Source of the DNA: Tipula vernalis
Lineage: Eukaryota > Arthropoda > Insecta > Diptera > Tipulidae
Assembly (NCBI GenBank): GCA_958295665.1
Contig: OY282558.1
Span: 330,495,106-330,559,105 of the forward strand
DNA length: 64,000 bases
Direction of reading: 5' to 3'
Part shown: positions 1 through 12,317 of the stretch, in pieces
Layout of the letters: every line of letters starts with the position of its first letter
How positions within the stretch are numbered: position 1 is the stretch's first letter
The notes under the pieces: model-generated
Told to the model about the DNA's origin: nothing
Seen by the model: only the letters and a program-made list of their open reading frames with translations
The model's database searches: none
Position numbers and translations under genes: made by a program

Positions 1-9
1 GTCATTTCC

Positions 10-476
10 TTTTACTTTCTTTTACTCTAGTAAAATAAAGTATAGTAATCATGAAAATTTTGGACTTTGAGATTTTTAGAGATTTATTTGTTTTGAGGTC
101 CCCTGAGTCCGAAAAAGTGGGTTTCGAAATGGTGTCTGTCTGTCAGTCTGTCTGTGTCCTCTCTACAGCCCAGATGGTTTAACCAATCGAACTGAAACTT
201 CAGATTTAAGCTTTTTTGATAAATTGGGAGGCCCCAGTGAATTTTACTCCAAATCGGCCAACCGGAAGTGGCCACTCCCTTGGTCCAGAAAATTTATTTT
301 GCAAATATCTTAAAAAGTATAAGGTTTACAAAAAACTACTAAAGACAAAATGTTTCCAAAAATTAAAAACAAATAAAAATAAAAAAAAAATTAAAAAAAA
401 AATTAAGAAAAAAATAAAATTTCTCAAAATTCTCTGTTCGTAAAAGAAAGTCGTGTGTTGGCCACACCTCCATTTT
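10..476. repeat. Dispersed repeat family A, copy 1
   Basis: About 465 bp that recur at 16772-17220 in the same orientation with roughly 90% or better identity by eye, including tttactctagtaaaataaag, a gtctgtctgtc microsatellite-like patch and ggccactcccttggtccaga. It contains only chance reading frames. The left end may continue beyond the window. Class unknown. Confidence 0.8.
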
Positions 477-1666
477 TAATTATATTTTCACTTGCATGCT
501 CAATGGAAATGGCTTTTTGTACATTTAAACAGCGGCTACTAACAAGTTTTTCCTTCTGACGAAGTAGTGTGATGAATGAAAATAAAACGAAAAATTATAG
601 TTGTCTAAAAATTGGTGGTTGCGATAGGATTTAGTCGTACACGTAAGAAAGAGATAAGAAGGAGAATTATGGGTCGCTCAAAAAGTTCATGGTGAAATTG
701 AACAAAAATATTTTTTCTTTGCGCGTTTTTTCCATTGAAAAATCTGGATTTCTGTACGCATACATACATGCGTTACATTCATCGAGCGACCGTCTCTGAT
801 TATTTTCCTTATTAAAGTGTGAGAGTGGATGTGAAGTAAAATAATGTTGTGCCTAGGAAAAGCATAAAACAAGAGTGAAACTTTTGTTACCTTCTTCTTC
901 TAACTTGCTCCAATACTGTAATTTTTCACCAAGCGCATACCATTCAAAATCAACAATTAATTGCAATAATCATATAAAATACTTATCAAATGCTAAGTCG
1001 AATCGAATTTCTAATTAATTTATTTTTTTGAAGAAATACTTTTCGGTTACCCTAAGCAAAAATTTGATAAGTTTGTTTTTATGAAAAGTAAGTAATTTTT
1101 ATATCGCTTTGCGCAATTCATCACTTACGCTTTTCAAAAAAACGCAATTTTGATAAAGTGATAAGTAGTTGGTACAATAGTGAAACATTAATATATTTTA
1201 ATAAACAAAGATCTTGTTGCATAAAAAGAGACAGTTTGGGAAAATTTGGAAGATCAAAAACCACTGTTCAGTTTGTAAACAAATTCTAATCAATAAAAGT
1301 TTTTAAAAACTACTCAATTTCTTTTCAAGTTCATTTCTTCTCCCAAAACAAAAATTGCAGTCAACTTGTTTTTCATTAAATTATAACAGAATTCAAGTAT
1401 GATTCAAGCCAAAAAAACAAAGAGTTGTGTTAGTTTCTGATTGTAATTCTCGGAATTCAATTAGCTAATTTAATTTATGCACGTGTAGTAGCATTTATAT
1501 TCCATCTTTTGAAAAGAAGAGCAAATTAAGTTATACAGATAAACGACAGAATGTATATTGAACGTACATTTTTCAAATTATGAATGTTGAAAAACTTCAT
1601 TGGGTTTGGAATATTCTAGATCACCGAGTTCAAAAACTTAAAAAAAAATCAAAGAACAATAATTAC
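477..1666. other. Non-coding, AT-rich; part of Hecw intron
   Basis: I searched this stretch on the minus strand for the last HECT exon with the catalytic cysteine and found none. No repeat boundary or RNA gene is evident. Confidence 0.6.
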
Positions 1667-2082
1667 CTGCCAAAACCACACAATAACTTGATGTGTATCG
1701 TGGTACCCACTTCTGTATTCCGTGTTTTGCCTCCAATCATTTATATCAATTTCGGCGGTACCCGCAATAACTAACTCTAATTCGCGTGCATCAAATACAG
1801 ACACCAGTCGAGGATCCACAACTTCATAAAAACCTCTAACCAATGAATCGGTTTGCTCCTGCACGCCTCGCTCTAGTCTCCATTTAACCATGCGTTCCAA
1901 ATATTCTTTTTTATTCTTTTCATTGACTACAGTATTTTTGCCGCCAGGCTTTAGTTCCCTCTCGACAATGCGTCCGAGTAGCTCCTCGGTTACACAAAAT
2001 GTTAAACCAAGCGAGCTACCCGAACCAATATCATTATCTCGTATCCATTGCAGTGACTGATGAAATTCACTATCTAACGATT
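1667..2082 (-). CDS. Hecw: HECW-type HECT E3 ubiquitin ligase, internal exon (HECT domain, middle to late part)
   Basis: This exon encodes 138 codons of the HECT catalytic domain of a HECW/NEDD4-like ubiquitin ligase, the enzyme class that takes ubiquitin from an E2 onto its own cysteine and then onto a substrate. Reading the minus strand, the acceptor is cgtttacag before base 2082 and the donor is CAG|GTAATT after 1667. The first two bases complete a Glu codon begun in the exon at 2160-2548, and the exon ends in phase 0. Recognisable HECW signatures are [52 protein letters not shown] and the final VIVWFWQ. The reading frame is open throughout. The terminal lobe with the catalytic cysteine (HTCFNRL region in the family) is not found in bases 1-1660, so it must lie beyond the left edge. 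A pseudogene is unlikely given exact splice phases and intact frame. Confidence 0.93.
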
Positions 2083-2159
2083 CTGTAAACGAAAAGAATT
2101 ATAAATATTTTATATTTAATATTGCATATACGAGTAGATAGGGAGATAAGTTAACATAC

Positions 2160-2548
2160 CTAAATCACTTAAAGCTACTGGTAAACGTAATAAAGCTTTA
2201 TAAAATGGCCTGGTGAAAAATGCATCCAACAAATATTGGTGTACTAATGCTAAACCGAGTACCCTACCGCTAAACCGGAACCAATCATGACTATTATCGA
2301 CAAACGCTGAAAGCGGTGATACCTGTACGGTGTAAGTATCATTCGCCGAATACTCAAATAAACCATAGTATGGATTAAAAAGTTCCCGTGATAGTAAAAA
2401 GAAAAATTCCCGTGATGGTCCACCATAATCCAAGCCTTCTTCCGTATCCCAAATTACTGCTAGACGGCCACGTTGCAAATCCTTTTTATTCGCGGACATT
2501 ATGCGACGGAATGCATCCTCGAGAAGATGTGATCGTCGAATATGTAAC
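2160..2548 (-). CDS. Hecw: HECW-type HECT E3 ubiquitin ligase, internal exon (HECT N-lobe)
   Basis: This exon of 389 bp encodes the start of the HECT domain, the part that docks the E2 enzyme. The acceptor is ttttttttcag before base 2548 and the donor is TTAG|GTATGT after 2160. The first base completes a Lys codon from the exon at 14118-14309; the last base starts a Glu codon finished at 2082. Family motifs, in order, are [62 protein letters not shown] and [18 protein letters not shown]. They are collinear with human HECW1/HECW2. Some residues differ from the vertebrate form early in the exon (for example the stretch after KKDLQRG), as expected for a fly orthologue. The intron to the next exon is only 77 bp, while the intron to the previous one is about 11.6 kb. 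Confidence 0.95.
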
Positions 2549-2752
2549 CTGAAAAAAAATAAATAAAAAATAAAATTTAATAACATCTTTAATAAATGGA
2601 GAAATTAATTGTGTCTGTACTTTTAAAAGCCGTTGGCACTAAAGAAACGAAAAAATTAATTTCAATTACAAATAAAAACGACAATAATAGCAAATGAACT
2701 ACAAAAATAAGGTCCATTAAATGGTGGGCATTAAGGGCATGCTCCATGCACA

Positions 2753-2962
2753 AACGGCAAATATGCATTTCAAACCGTTTAGTTTTCGACCAAACTGTTT
2801 CATTTACAGGATCAAAACTAATATAAAATGCTGATTTTAGCTGGACGGGCAGGCAAAATATGAAATTGTGGTTTTTGAATGAATTAAATCAATTTTAACA
2901 AAATTTTCTAAGAATAGGGTGGTACTTATATTGACGGTTTGAAATGCCGTTTGCCTGGTTAT
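2753..2962. repeat. Short inverted-repeat element (MITE-like)
   Basis: The left arm near 2753-2782 (aaacggcaaatatgcatttc) and the right arm near 2930-2962 (reverse complement of acggtttgaaatgccgtttg) are imperfect inverted copies about 150 bp apart. Size and layout suggest a MITE, but target duplication is unclear. Confidence 0.45.
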
Positions 2963-3178
2963 CATTTTTCTAATCATATTGTTTTAAAATCTGTATGTCT
3001 TTTATGAGAAATGTTCTTCCTTTAATCTACCATTTTTATTTGTTTCTGAATGGATTGTCAGTTTAGAAGTATTTCGCTTCAAATAGATGCGATTTTAAAT
3101 TATCTCTATATAGTTGTTTTGTTCAAGTAAATTAAATTAATTTTTGGGCGGTTTATAGTTAATTAAAAGGTTTATTAA

Positions 3179-3404
3179 GGCCCTAATTCTGATGAAAAGA
3201 GAAATGACATTTTTTTGGGTCTTCTTCTAAAATTGTCCAGACGTGAAACTAAAACGAGTTTCTAAGAGTAAATTTTAACGATTTGGTTAACTTTTTAATG
3301 AAAACCATTATCATTAAACAGTAACATTTTCCAGGGACTTTCTTTTATAAAAATAAAGTGTCACAAAAAATTGTTATTTCATCAGAATCTAGCCCTAGGT
3401 GCTC
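3179..3404. mobile_element. MITE with termini reading GGCCCTAATTCTGATGAAA
   Basis: About 226 bp whose two ends are inverted copies: ggccctaattctgatgaaa on the left and ttcatcagaatctagccc on the right. There is no coding capacity. The ends resemble those of the larger element at 6891-8705 (both have GGNC then ATTCTG), so they may be one family. Confidence 0.6.
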
Positions 3405-3575
3405 CATCTACCGATGGCAAAAATGACAATAATGAAACTACCACAATATTGTCATGCAATTTTTAAGGTATCAAGTTCATTCAGGTGTCAAAACGTTGAT
3501 TTTACACAACATGTGGCGAACAGTTGGCGGAACTGAGAAAGAAAGAATAAGAATAGAAGCATCCGGTTATTAAAA

Positions 3576-4300
3576 ATGGAGAGATATACGATTGAACAAC
3601 GCGTTTAAAAATGATTAAATTTGGTGAAAGTTATGCAGAAGTTGTAAGACAATTTTCTTACAGAATAGGAAGAGAAAATTGTCCATCAATTGTGGCCATT
3701 CGAAAAATTGTTGCAAAATTTGTGGAAACTGGTTGGGTAAAAGATAAGGAAAAATAAAATATATCATCGTAGTGGTCGATCAGAAGAAAATATTCCTACT
3801 GTAAGTGCTATTGTTAATGAGAGTCCAAAAACATCAATTCGTCATGGTTCACAGCAATTAGACATTCCACCAACCACTTTATTCAGAATTTTGCACAAAG
3901 CTCTTCATTTGGAGGCATTCAGATACCTCAAAAAGTAAGCCCATCAGACTTTGGATTACGTCGTCAATTCGCTAATTGGGTCACATACAAAAAAACATGA
4001 AAATGCGAATCTTTTCAACTGTACGTCACAGTGATGAAGCAAAGTATTGAACTAGATGGATTTGTAAATAAACAAAATTGTCGAATCTGAGGTGAAGAAA
4101 ATCGACGAGAAATAATGAAAAAGCCGATGCAACCACAGAAAGTGATTGTATGGTATAGTTTTGGGCTGGTGGAGTAATCGGATCGCATTTTCAAAAACGA
4201 AGCTGGAATTACTGTTACTGTAAATGGACTTCGATATTGGAATATGTATGATTACGAATTTTTTGTTTGACGAATTGGAATCTATTGATGACCAGAATAT
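3576..4300 (+). pseudogene. Degenerate mariner-like transposase relic
   Basis: Conceptual translation across several frames gives the order expected of a Tc1/mariner-type transposase of the group common in flies. It starts with MERYTIEQRV, then a helix-turn-helix-like block ending FVETG, then SIRHGSQQLDIPPTTLFRIL, then FVNKQNCRI, then a block with EAGITVTVNGLRYW. Stops and frameshifts interrupt every block. The catalytic part after the second aspartate region is unrecognisable, so the gene is dead. I could not define inverted termini. It lies on the strand opposite to Hecw, inside its intron. Confidence 0.75.
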
Positions 4301-4639
4301 GTGGTTTTAGCAGGACGTGCTCAATCATCGTTCGCATCATCACTGCTCAATCAGGTCTTCGTGGCGTTTCACAATAAACAATTCCGTTGAAACTATTCAC
4401 ATTGGATAGTTGAGTATCAACACGAAAGTAATATGAATGAGTCGCACAACCAATCATCAGAAGAGGTAATTAAAAACCAACATGCTTAATTTAGCGGGAA
4501 CAGTTCGATTAGAAAATGAGCATCGACCTATTGGCGAATCTCCGCTTGAACTAAGCAGTTTTGCTTAGATATATTCACCTTACTCAAAATCGTTAATTTA
4601 CGTTAAACGTAGTGCACAAATTGATCAAGGTTTTCAGTC

Positions 4640-5900
4640 ATACATTTTTGGACTGGAATACTTTTTGGTTGTTTTTTTTTGACTAAAATGCATTCAAGAC
4701 AAAACTTTTTGATTTGTGACTGAATTACATTTAGAAAAAGAGATTCAGACTAAAAAGGAATATATAACTAAAAATAACTAAAAAAGAATTCCAGGTAAAA
4801 TTGTTCTCCGGAAAGACAGGCAAACAGAATTCAGTCAAAAAACGAAAGCAGTTCCGATTCAGTCATAAAATTTTCCATACAAATATTATGACTAAAACTC
4901 AGAAAATAGTTTGACTGAAATCCCTTTTGTCTATTTAGAAAGAACAACCTTCTTGAAAGGTACTTCAGTCACAAATTATTGAACTGAAATACCTTTCGCT
5001 AGGTTTGCTTCCATTTCCAGAAATTCTGGAAAAGGAATAGATTTAAAATAGATTTATTTTTAATATTAGACTGGAGATTTGCATTTTCCAAGGGGCTATT
5101 ATAAAATTTTTAGATTTCGAATTTTTACTATACCGAAAAAATTCGATCCGCCGCGGATTTACCCTATAATGAAACTTGGTATATCGAATATGTAATATTA
5201 TTCATATAAATTAATAAAAATTATTCTAAATACATTTAAATATTATTTAATTTATTTAAAATTAAATTTATCATTTAGGTACAAAAAATCAATTTTCCAC
5301 AAAAACACAAAATGCCCTCAATCTTACAAAATCTGCCAACTAACTAGCTATTTTGCCATGTGCGTTCGAAAAATATTTCGAGATCGAAATTTTTTCGATA
5401 ATATAAAAATCCGAAATCGAAAAATTTCTTAATAGGCCTCAGAATAATTTAAAGCCGTTTCGGACGTATCCATAGTCTGGACGAACCATAACATTAATTT
5501 CGCTTTTTACAACTATATTGCCTGGAATTCCTTTTTAATTGTTTCACTGAATCTCCTTTTCAAAGAAGATCAGTGAAAAACCCAAAAATAATGTGCATGT
5601 TTAGTCAGGAAAGTATTTCAGTCTAAAACAATTTTTACTGGTCTTTTAATTTTTGACTGAAACTCCTTTCTGTTTTTGGTGGTTTTCCAGTTGACACCAA
5701 AAAAAAAAGTCCGCACAGGAACTGTCAATTGTCGCTTCGTCAAATTTTTCGGATTCCCATTTATATGTAATCGAAATATCATTTAAACGTCAAAACAATA
5801 TAAGGAAAAATATATTTATTTATTCGTTAGTTTTACTTTTCGACATGGAGTCTGTTTTTTGTTGCAACTGGAAAACCACATTTGACTGAAAAGTTTTCAC
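4640..5900. repeat. Degenerate short-repeat field built on a TGACTGAAAT unit
   Basis: Diverged copies of a unit like ttgactgaaatccctttt occur many times in both orientations at about 4640-5030 and 5535-5900, separated by plain AT-rich DNA. Near the right end ggttttccagttg appears as an inverted pair (5685-5705 and 5860-5890). The layout resembles a decayed foldback element. Confidence 0.5.
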
Positions 5901-6369
5901 TGGTATTCGGGGAGCCCAAAGTTAAATCTTAAGTAACTTTACATGAAATTAATGCCCATTTTCATTTAATAGGCCAGTTAAAATAGAGGAAAAAATTCCT
6001 ACAGACAGTTTGCAGACATGTTCAGTACGGTACCAGAAACTTGTACAAAAAAGCCTACCGAAAAAATCGGGCGCGGCTCCTACTGCTGTAGTGCTGAGAG
6101 AAAGCTGGGGTAAAATAGTATTTTACAAAAATTTTCGAAACTACAAAAAATATTAAAATACTTTTCAAATAAAAGTTTAAGTTTACAAAATTATCTTTAA
6201 TTTGATTGATGGCAAAACAACAGTATGTTTAGAAACATTCAGTCGTGGCAGTTTCTTTCTATTTTGTTCTACTGTAAATCGAAAAAGTGGCCCCCAAATG
6301 GCGTGATAAATGTCTACTTAGGCTGAAGTATGGCACTAAAGGAGAAATCCTTGACAAAAAACCCTAATC

Positions 6370-6760
6370 TAAGATGGAACAGCATATGCCGATGGATGAA
6401 TGGCTGATAAGGTCATCAGTCCAAGTATGCAGACTCTGGATACGAGGCACCCTCCAGTTTTATTTAGCCTTGCTGTAGTAAAGCTGGGTGGGATAGCCCT
6501 GTCGAAGTCCTTGGGAACCAATGTTACCGTCTTCCTAGCAGAAGTATGTATATACTACAGTAAACATCTAGGAGGAAGAGCAATGAGCCCAGATATTACA
6601 TATGTGTCGCGTACCGGCGGGCAATATTATCGGGTTCATTAAGAGTCTGAATATTGACTGGACGGATAATTAAGCAGGGTCCAAGCAAAAAGATCTTTTA
6701 GGTCGCAGTGCGAGGTGGCTAAACGCCCACATGGGCCTTCAACAATAATAATAATACTAG
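6370..6760 (+). mobile_element. LINE 3' fragment (I/R1-like), RNase H-like remnant
   Basis: The reading frame from 6400 contains LSKSLGTNVTVFLAEV, close to the SLG..ATVFQAEV block of RNase H domains in I-clade non-LTR retrotransposons. It decays downstream, and the region ends in gcccacatgggccttcaaca followed by an (AAT)n stretch at 6745-6760, typical of a LINE 3' end. It is 5'-truncated. The assignment rests on one motif block and the tail. Confidence 0.45.
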
Positions 6761-6890
6761 GGCGAAAATAATAACTGTTGTAGATTTGCATAATTTTAAA
6801 TGACAATTATCCTCTTGCACTAAAATTAGATGACTCAGCAAATATTCAATAGTTGTTTAATATTGGATCAAAAAAAATCTTTCGCTTACT

Positions 6891-8705
6891 AGGGGTCGAT
6901 TCTGTTTCCGTGAAAAAAATGAAATGAAAAAATAATTCTGTGTAAACCAAGCTTCAATTTGAATTAATTTTTTATAGTTTTGTAACGAAGGAACAGTAAA
7001 CGACAAATAATTATTCGTTTACAAATTTATCGACATTTGTATTAAGAGCCTGATATTTACAGCTGCAGTAATTTTTGTGTGGTAATAAGTGACTAACTTA
7101 TGTGCATAATGTTGATAGGTTTCCTAGGTTAATTAAGTTATGCAACCATAGTAAACGCAATTCGATACTACCTATAATTATTTTTTTTAATAATTTTTTA
7201 TTTTTTAATAATTGTGGAATTTGTAATTTGATATTTTACACAGAAGTTTTGTACATCCATACTTACAAAATTCGATTTTTAAAGTTCGTACTAAGACAAA
7301 GTACAAGACAGTTTGAAACACAATATTGAAATGTTTATAAAATAATTCTGATTGAAGAATAAAGATAAGTTATTTCAAAATTTGAAATCTTAAAAAGTTC
7401 AAACAATTACTAATTTCAACAATTTCACCAATAACCTGTATTTGTCAATTTTTATGAAAATGGCATAGTAAGAATTTCATAAAATTTAAAATGTTCCATA
7501 TAGTTTCAAATTGAAAGTATTTTTGAATTTACGAATTTTCTTTATTTTGTAATGTCTAGAATCTGAAGAATATTCAAATACCGACCATATTCTAGGCGTG
7601 TGAAGCGCTATTCTGAAAACATTAAAACAACGTTTCTTCTAGTTGGTAAAACTCTTAAATTTGATTTACTACTTGACATAATTTTGAAACCCTGTATTCA
7701 ATAGGACATTCTAAATTTTCAGATTTTTAAAATAGGAGTAGAAATCAGGTGCTTGAATTTAGAATTAAAGAAGCTTAGGGAATTATAAAATTTGAAAATT
7801 AAGGCTTAAAGGACAATTTTGAAAATGTAGGAATTAAGTCGATTTTAAGCATTTAAGAAATTTGAACCTAAAACTATTGTACAACAATGTGAATTAAAAA
7901 AATTAGAAAATATACATTTGAAATGGTTTAGGATTTTAGAAAATGAACAAAAGTTGTTTCTATTTTTCAATACCTTCATAAACTATGAAATCTACCAAGT
8001 TTGCTTGCAAAAGGTTGAAGTTGAAGTACGATCGGTTAATTGCGGTACATTAACACATATTATGTACATTTAAATAATTTTCTCACCACCAAAATCGTCA
8101 ATAAGCGTTGGGTTTATTTTTTTCCAAGAAAATAGCCAATTTGATTTAATTGACAAAAGCCAACCTTTCGAAATAAAATATAAATTTAATATGTATTTTG
8201 ACTCTCGTTGCAGGTATCATAACCAAGAATTAGAATTATATTTAAATAAACCCAATTTTTTTTTTTGGGTTAATGCTATAGAGAACTGTATGTGGATCTG
8301 GCGGCAGGAAATTAAAGTTTGATGGAGCCAAATGGACGAAAAATATTTTTTTGTTTATTCATTAAAAACGACAATTTGTATATAAACTTTAGTTCTGTTG
8401 GATTTGCATTAGGTGCTCCACACAAATCGCGAAAACATATCTTCAAATGCTCAATCACTTTATTATTTTCAATTCTAGATGTCACTTACACACGTATATT
8501 TTAACAGTTCTCATTTCTTGTGGTGGTTTATCCTATGCAATTGTTGTTGTAAATTTGTTAAGGAAATACGCTAAATGAATAAACTCTTTTCATATGAGAA
8601 TATTTTGACGAAAATAATCGAATATTCATTAAAACACTTTGGGATTATGTTTTTTTCCACTGAGAAATGTTTTCATTTTATTCTTCATGGAAACAGAATC
8701 GGCCC
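6891..8705. mobile_element. 1.8-kb element with about 40-bp terminal inverted repeats
   Basis: The left end (ggggtcgattctgtttccgt, continuing with aaatgaaa) matches the reverse complement of the right end at about 8655-8705 (cggaaacagaatcgg-like, reading ccgattctgtttccatgaa inverted). Between them I see no transposase; the interior is AT-rich non-coding DNA. This looks like a non-autonomous DNA transposon. Target duplication could not be fixed. Confidence 0.6.
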
Positions 8706-9731
8706 ACGGTACTGTGAAAATTATATAACTTTGTTTTTTGTATTCAAAAAATAAAAAGGTTAACTAGAAGTAATGCGTGATTTATACGTTCCAACAATTT
8801 GTTTCCAACTTCTTTTGTTGAGAATTAGAGCTTAACGCAATGGAAAATATATTTACATGCGGTCAAAAGAGAAAAGTATAAAACAAAATGGCGGTATAAA
8901 ATCGACGAGGTAATTTTAAAATTACGACTTATTTTGGCTAAAATGTAAACTATTCAAACATTAATTTTTATTTTTAATTAAAAGTTTTAAAAAATAAGAG
9001 CTACTCGTATAATATTTTCACAAATCTCAATTTTTATTGTGTTTATTGTTGTTTATTTCCATAAAATATCCTCAGGTCGAGTATATTTTATACTCAAAAA
9101 TTTTTTGATGTGAAAACATCTTTAGCGGTGGTAAAAGGGCAACCAGCGAATCAGTAAGAATCCTTACAGAATTTGACGAAACTAGTTCCTTACAGAATAT
9201 TTGACATATTGGCCAGCGAATCCGTAACAAATGACAAATACAGTATTAAAATTTTAATGTGAATAGAAAAATTTATATTTTTACGAAAAGTATGCTGTGA
9301 AAATTTTGATGTATTCTGACATATGTGCTTCATGGCTGGTCTCCACTTTCGTATTTTTCTCTTGACAAAAAAAAAATCTAGTCCATTTTTTTCCTCCCCC
9401 CAAGTATTTTTATATCCGAAAATTTTTGTATTTTTCTGACATTTCGCTGATTTCATCTCCGATTCTTTTCCGAATTAATGTCCGACTTATTATAAGATTT
9501 CCTATGAAAGTTGGCCAAAAAACTCGGAAAATGATGAAAAGAAAAGTTAGGTTATGGTACGACAAATTTGTGGGCGGGGCTTATAATATAAATTTTGGCG
9601 CCAAAATTTCACTTTTGAATTTAAATCTAGCTTTAATTAAAAATATATTTTTTTTAAGAATACTTTTTATTTTTATTACATGTATAAATTACAATATTAC
9701 ATTTATTATAATATATAAATTTTAACTCCAC

Positions 9732-9877
9732 CTGAGTAAATACATTTTTCTATCTTCATTTACTGCGTGCATCGCATGTTTTACTTCCTGAGGTGTTTCA
9801 CGTTGGAGAGCTGCAGTAATTTTAAACTTAGTCCTTTTGTTTGAATAGTCAATAATTTCGGTTGAATCTTCTAATTT
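9732..9877 (-). pseudogene. Cullin-2 gene fragment, copy 1, cullin-homology exon
   Basis: On the minus strand an acceptor (tttctttacag) precedes base 9877 and opens a frame reading KLEDSTEII, then [18 protein letters not shown], then NEDRKMYL. This is the C-terminal cullin-homology segment of cullin-2, the scaffold of CRL2 ubiquitin ligases. The match stops at about 9732, next to CAG|GTGGAG, just before the neddylation winged-helix segment, which is absent. Compared with the host family the order and spacing are right, so this is a captured gene piece, not chance. It cannot make a working cullin. Confidence 0.85.
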
Positions 9878-9950
9878 CTGTAAAGAAAAAAAGCGTTACA
9901 ATATTATATTGTATTCAAGGTACAAGACCTAGTAAAACAAAAAAACCAAC

Positions 9951-10300
9951 CTCTGTCCCACACAGCAACAATTTTGATTCAATTAAACTTTGAATATGCT
10001 TTTGTAACATTTCATTATTTAACTGTAGCGTTTCTTGTATATCCTTACGTCATCACATCACATGTCTCAAACAACAATAGGACAGCCATTTGAAAAGTTT
10101 GCATCGTAATGATACAGGGTTTCTTGAGGTATGAGACTTTTAGTTCATCATGACAAAAACGGTGTAGCCACGTAAGTTTTCGTCCACAAAAATTTATATG
10201 ATGAGGTATCGCAAATGTAATTGGTATCGATGTCGAATCAAGTAGTGGCCAGGCGTCTGCTTGTAACACTTTTATTGATAAATTTATTCCTATTTCACAA
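9951..10300 (-). pseudogene. Cullin-2 gene fragment, copy 1, upstream exon with frameshift
   Basis: Minus-strand translation gives INLSIKVLQADAWPL, then FAIP, GRKLTWLHRFCHDELKVSYL and QTFQMAVLLLF, followed after a frameshift near 10045 by KDIQETLQLNNEMLQKHI and LIESKLLLCGTE. These are successive blocks of cullin-2. About a dozen residues are missing between FAIP and GRKLTWLH. The exon ends GAG|GTTGGT at 9951, and the 73-bp intron to 9877 is kept, with a good acceptor. The frameshift and internal deletion show it is broken. The retained intron shows capture at the DNA level. Confidence 0.85.
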
Positions 10301-10902
10301 TTATTATCTTTTACACACTATCAGTTTCAGTCGATTTCGATTTTTTTAATAAACAAACACATGAACTATTTACGTATAACGCAATCGTAATAGCGTCTAC
10401 AGAAAACAAAAATACATTTGTACTTCAACGCTACATGTGTTAAAAATTTGAAACACCATCTTTTCAGCATTTTCAATTTTTTCGAACGAAAACCGGAAAA
10501 GATTTTATAACCGATTCAAGTTTTCAGTTTTGTTATACTTGGGTCGTGACAATTTTTAGTAAATTTTCCAAAATACCCCAAGTATTTTTATATCCGAAAA
10601 TTTTTGTATTCTTCTGACATTTCGCTGATTTCATCTCCGATTCTTTTCCGAATTAATGTCCGACTTATTATAAGATTTCCTATGAAAGTTGGCCAAAAAA
10701 CTCGGAAAATGATGACAAAAAAAGTTAGGTTATGGTACGACAAATTTGTGGGCGGGGCTTATAATATAAATTTTGGCGCCAAAATTTCACTTTTGAATTT
10801 AAATCTAGCTTTAATTAAAAATATATTTTTTTTAAGAATACTTTTTATTTTTATTACATGTATAAATTACAATATTACATTTATTATAATATATAAATTT
10901 TA

Positions 10903-11106
<204 letters not shown>

Positions 11107-11128
11107 CTAGTAAAACAAAAAAACCAAC

Positions 11129-11478
11129 CTCTGTCCCACACAGCAACAATTTTGATTCAATTAAACTTTGAATATGCTTTTGTAACATTTCATTATTTAA
11201 CTGTAGCGTTTCTTGTATATCCTTACGTCATCACATCACATGTCTCAAACAACAATAGGACAGCCATTTGAAAAGTTTGCATCGTAATGATATAGGGTTT
11301 CTTGAGGTATTACACTTTGAGTCCATCATGACAAAAATGGTGTAGCCACTTAAGTTTTCATCCACTAAAATTTATATGATGAGGTATCGCAAATGTAATT
11401 GGTATCGATGTCGAATCAAGTAGTGGCCAGGCGTCTGCTTGTAACACTTTTATTGATAAATTTATTCCTATTTCATAA
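11129..11478 (-). pseudogene. Cullin-2 gene fragment, copy 2, upstream exon with stop codons
   Basis: Duplicate of 9951-10300. It shares the frameshift and the missing segment, and has two further in-frame stops around 11305-11360 (one after the GRK-equivalent position, one before YLKK). It is therefore more decayed than copy 1 in this part. Confidence 0.82.
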
Positions 11479-12317
11479 TTATTATCTTTTACACACTATC
11501 AGTTTCAGTCGATTTCGATTTTTTTAATAAACAAATACATGAACTATTTACGTATAACGCAATCGTAATGGCGTCTACAGAAAACAAAAATACATTTGTA
11601 CTTCAACGCTACATGTGTTGAAAGTTGGAAACCACCTTTCATCATTTTCCAATTTTTTCGTCTGAAAACCGGACAAAAATTGATAACCGGCTGAAGTTTT
11701 CAGTTTTGTTATACTTGGGACATACACAAAAATTGATTTGAGCATGCGCATTGAAATTTTGTCAAGAGAGGAAAAGATCAGAATATTCAATATTTTTGTC
11801 ATGACGTTGTGCCATTTGAGCATAAATTGTATTTTATGCTCAATTTCATGTCATTTTATGTTGAATATTTTGACAAATAAAATGAAATTTTGATGTTTTT
11901 TGGCAAAAATTTTAGCTTTTTAATAAATTTTAGGTGAAAATGTAATAAAATTTGTGTTATTATAATAAAACATAAATAATAAATTGTGGAATACAAAAGC
12001 AATTTGCCAAAAATTGTATTATTCGAAAAACGAACGAAATTCAAATTTTTTTCTTATTCTCAAAGAGAGAAATTAGTTATGTTAGTATTTATGTTAGTAG
12101 TTGTACAAAAAATGTCACGAGCCGTTTGTCATTTATTTTTTGTCAAGAGAAAAATATACAAGTGGAGACCAGCCATCAGTTTGTGCGTTAATTTTCGCTC
12201 TGTTAAGTGACAGTTGAACTGAACGAAAAGTTCTTAAGGATTCGCTGGTCAGTAACATGTACTTTCTGTATATCGCGTTCTTACTTAAAGTTGTTACTGA
12301 CTCGCTGGTTCCCCCTT

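Larger units (their letters stand above)
9399..10543 (-). repeat. Tandem unit, copy 1 (bounded by inverted CCCAAGTAT)
   Basis: This 1145-bp unit starts with cccaagtat (9399-9407) and ends with its inverted form atacttggg (10535-10543). Copy 2 at 10577-11719 has the same borders. The first 1.04 kb is nearly identical between copies, while the last 100 bp is only about 75% alike by eye. Confidence 0.85.

Noticed and set aside
9426..9725. 99-codon plus-strand frame, repeated at 10604-10903
   Set aside because: Its apparent conservation comes from the recent tandem duplication. It has no recognisable domain and overlaps decayed repeat DNA.
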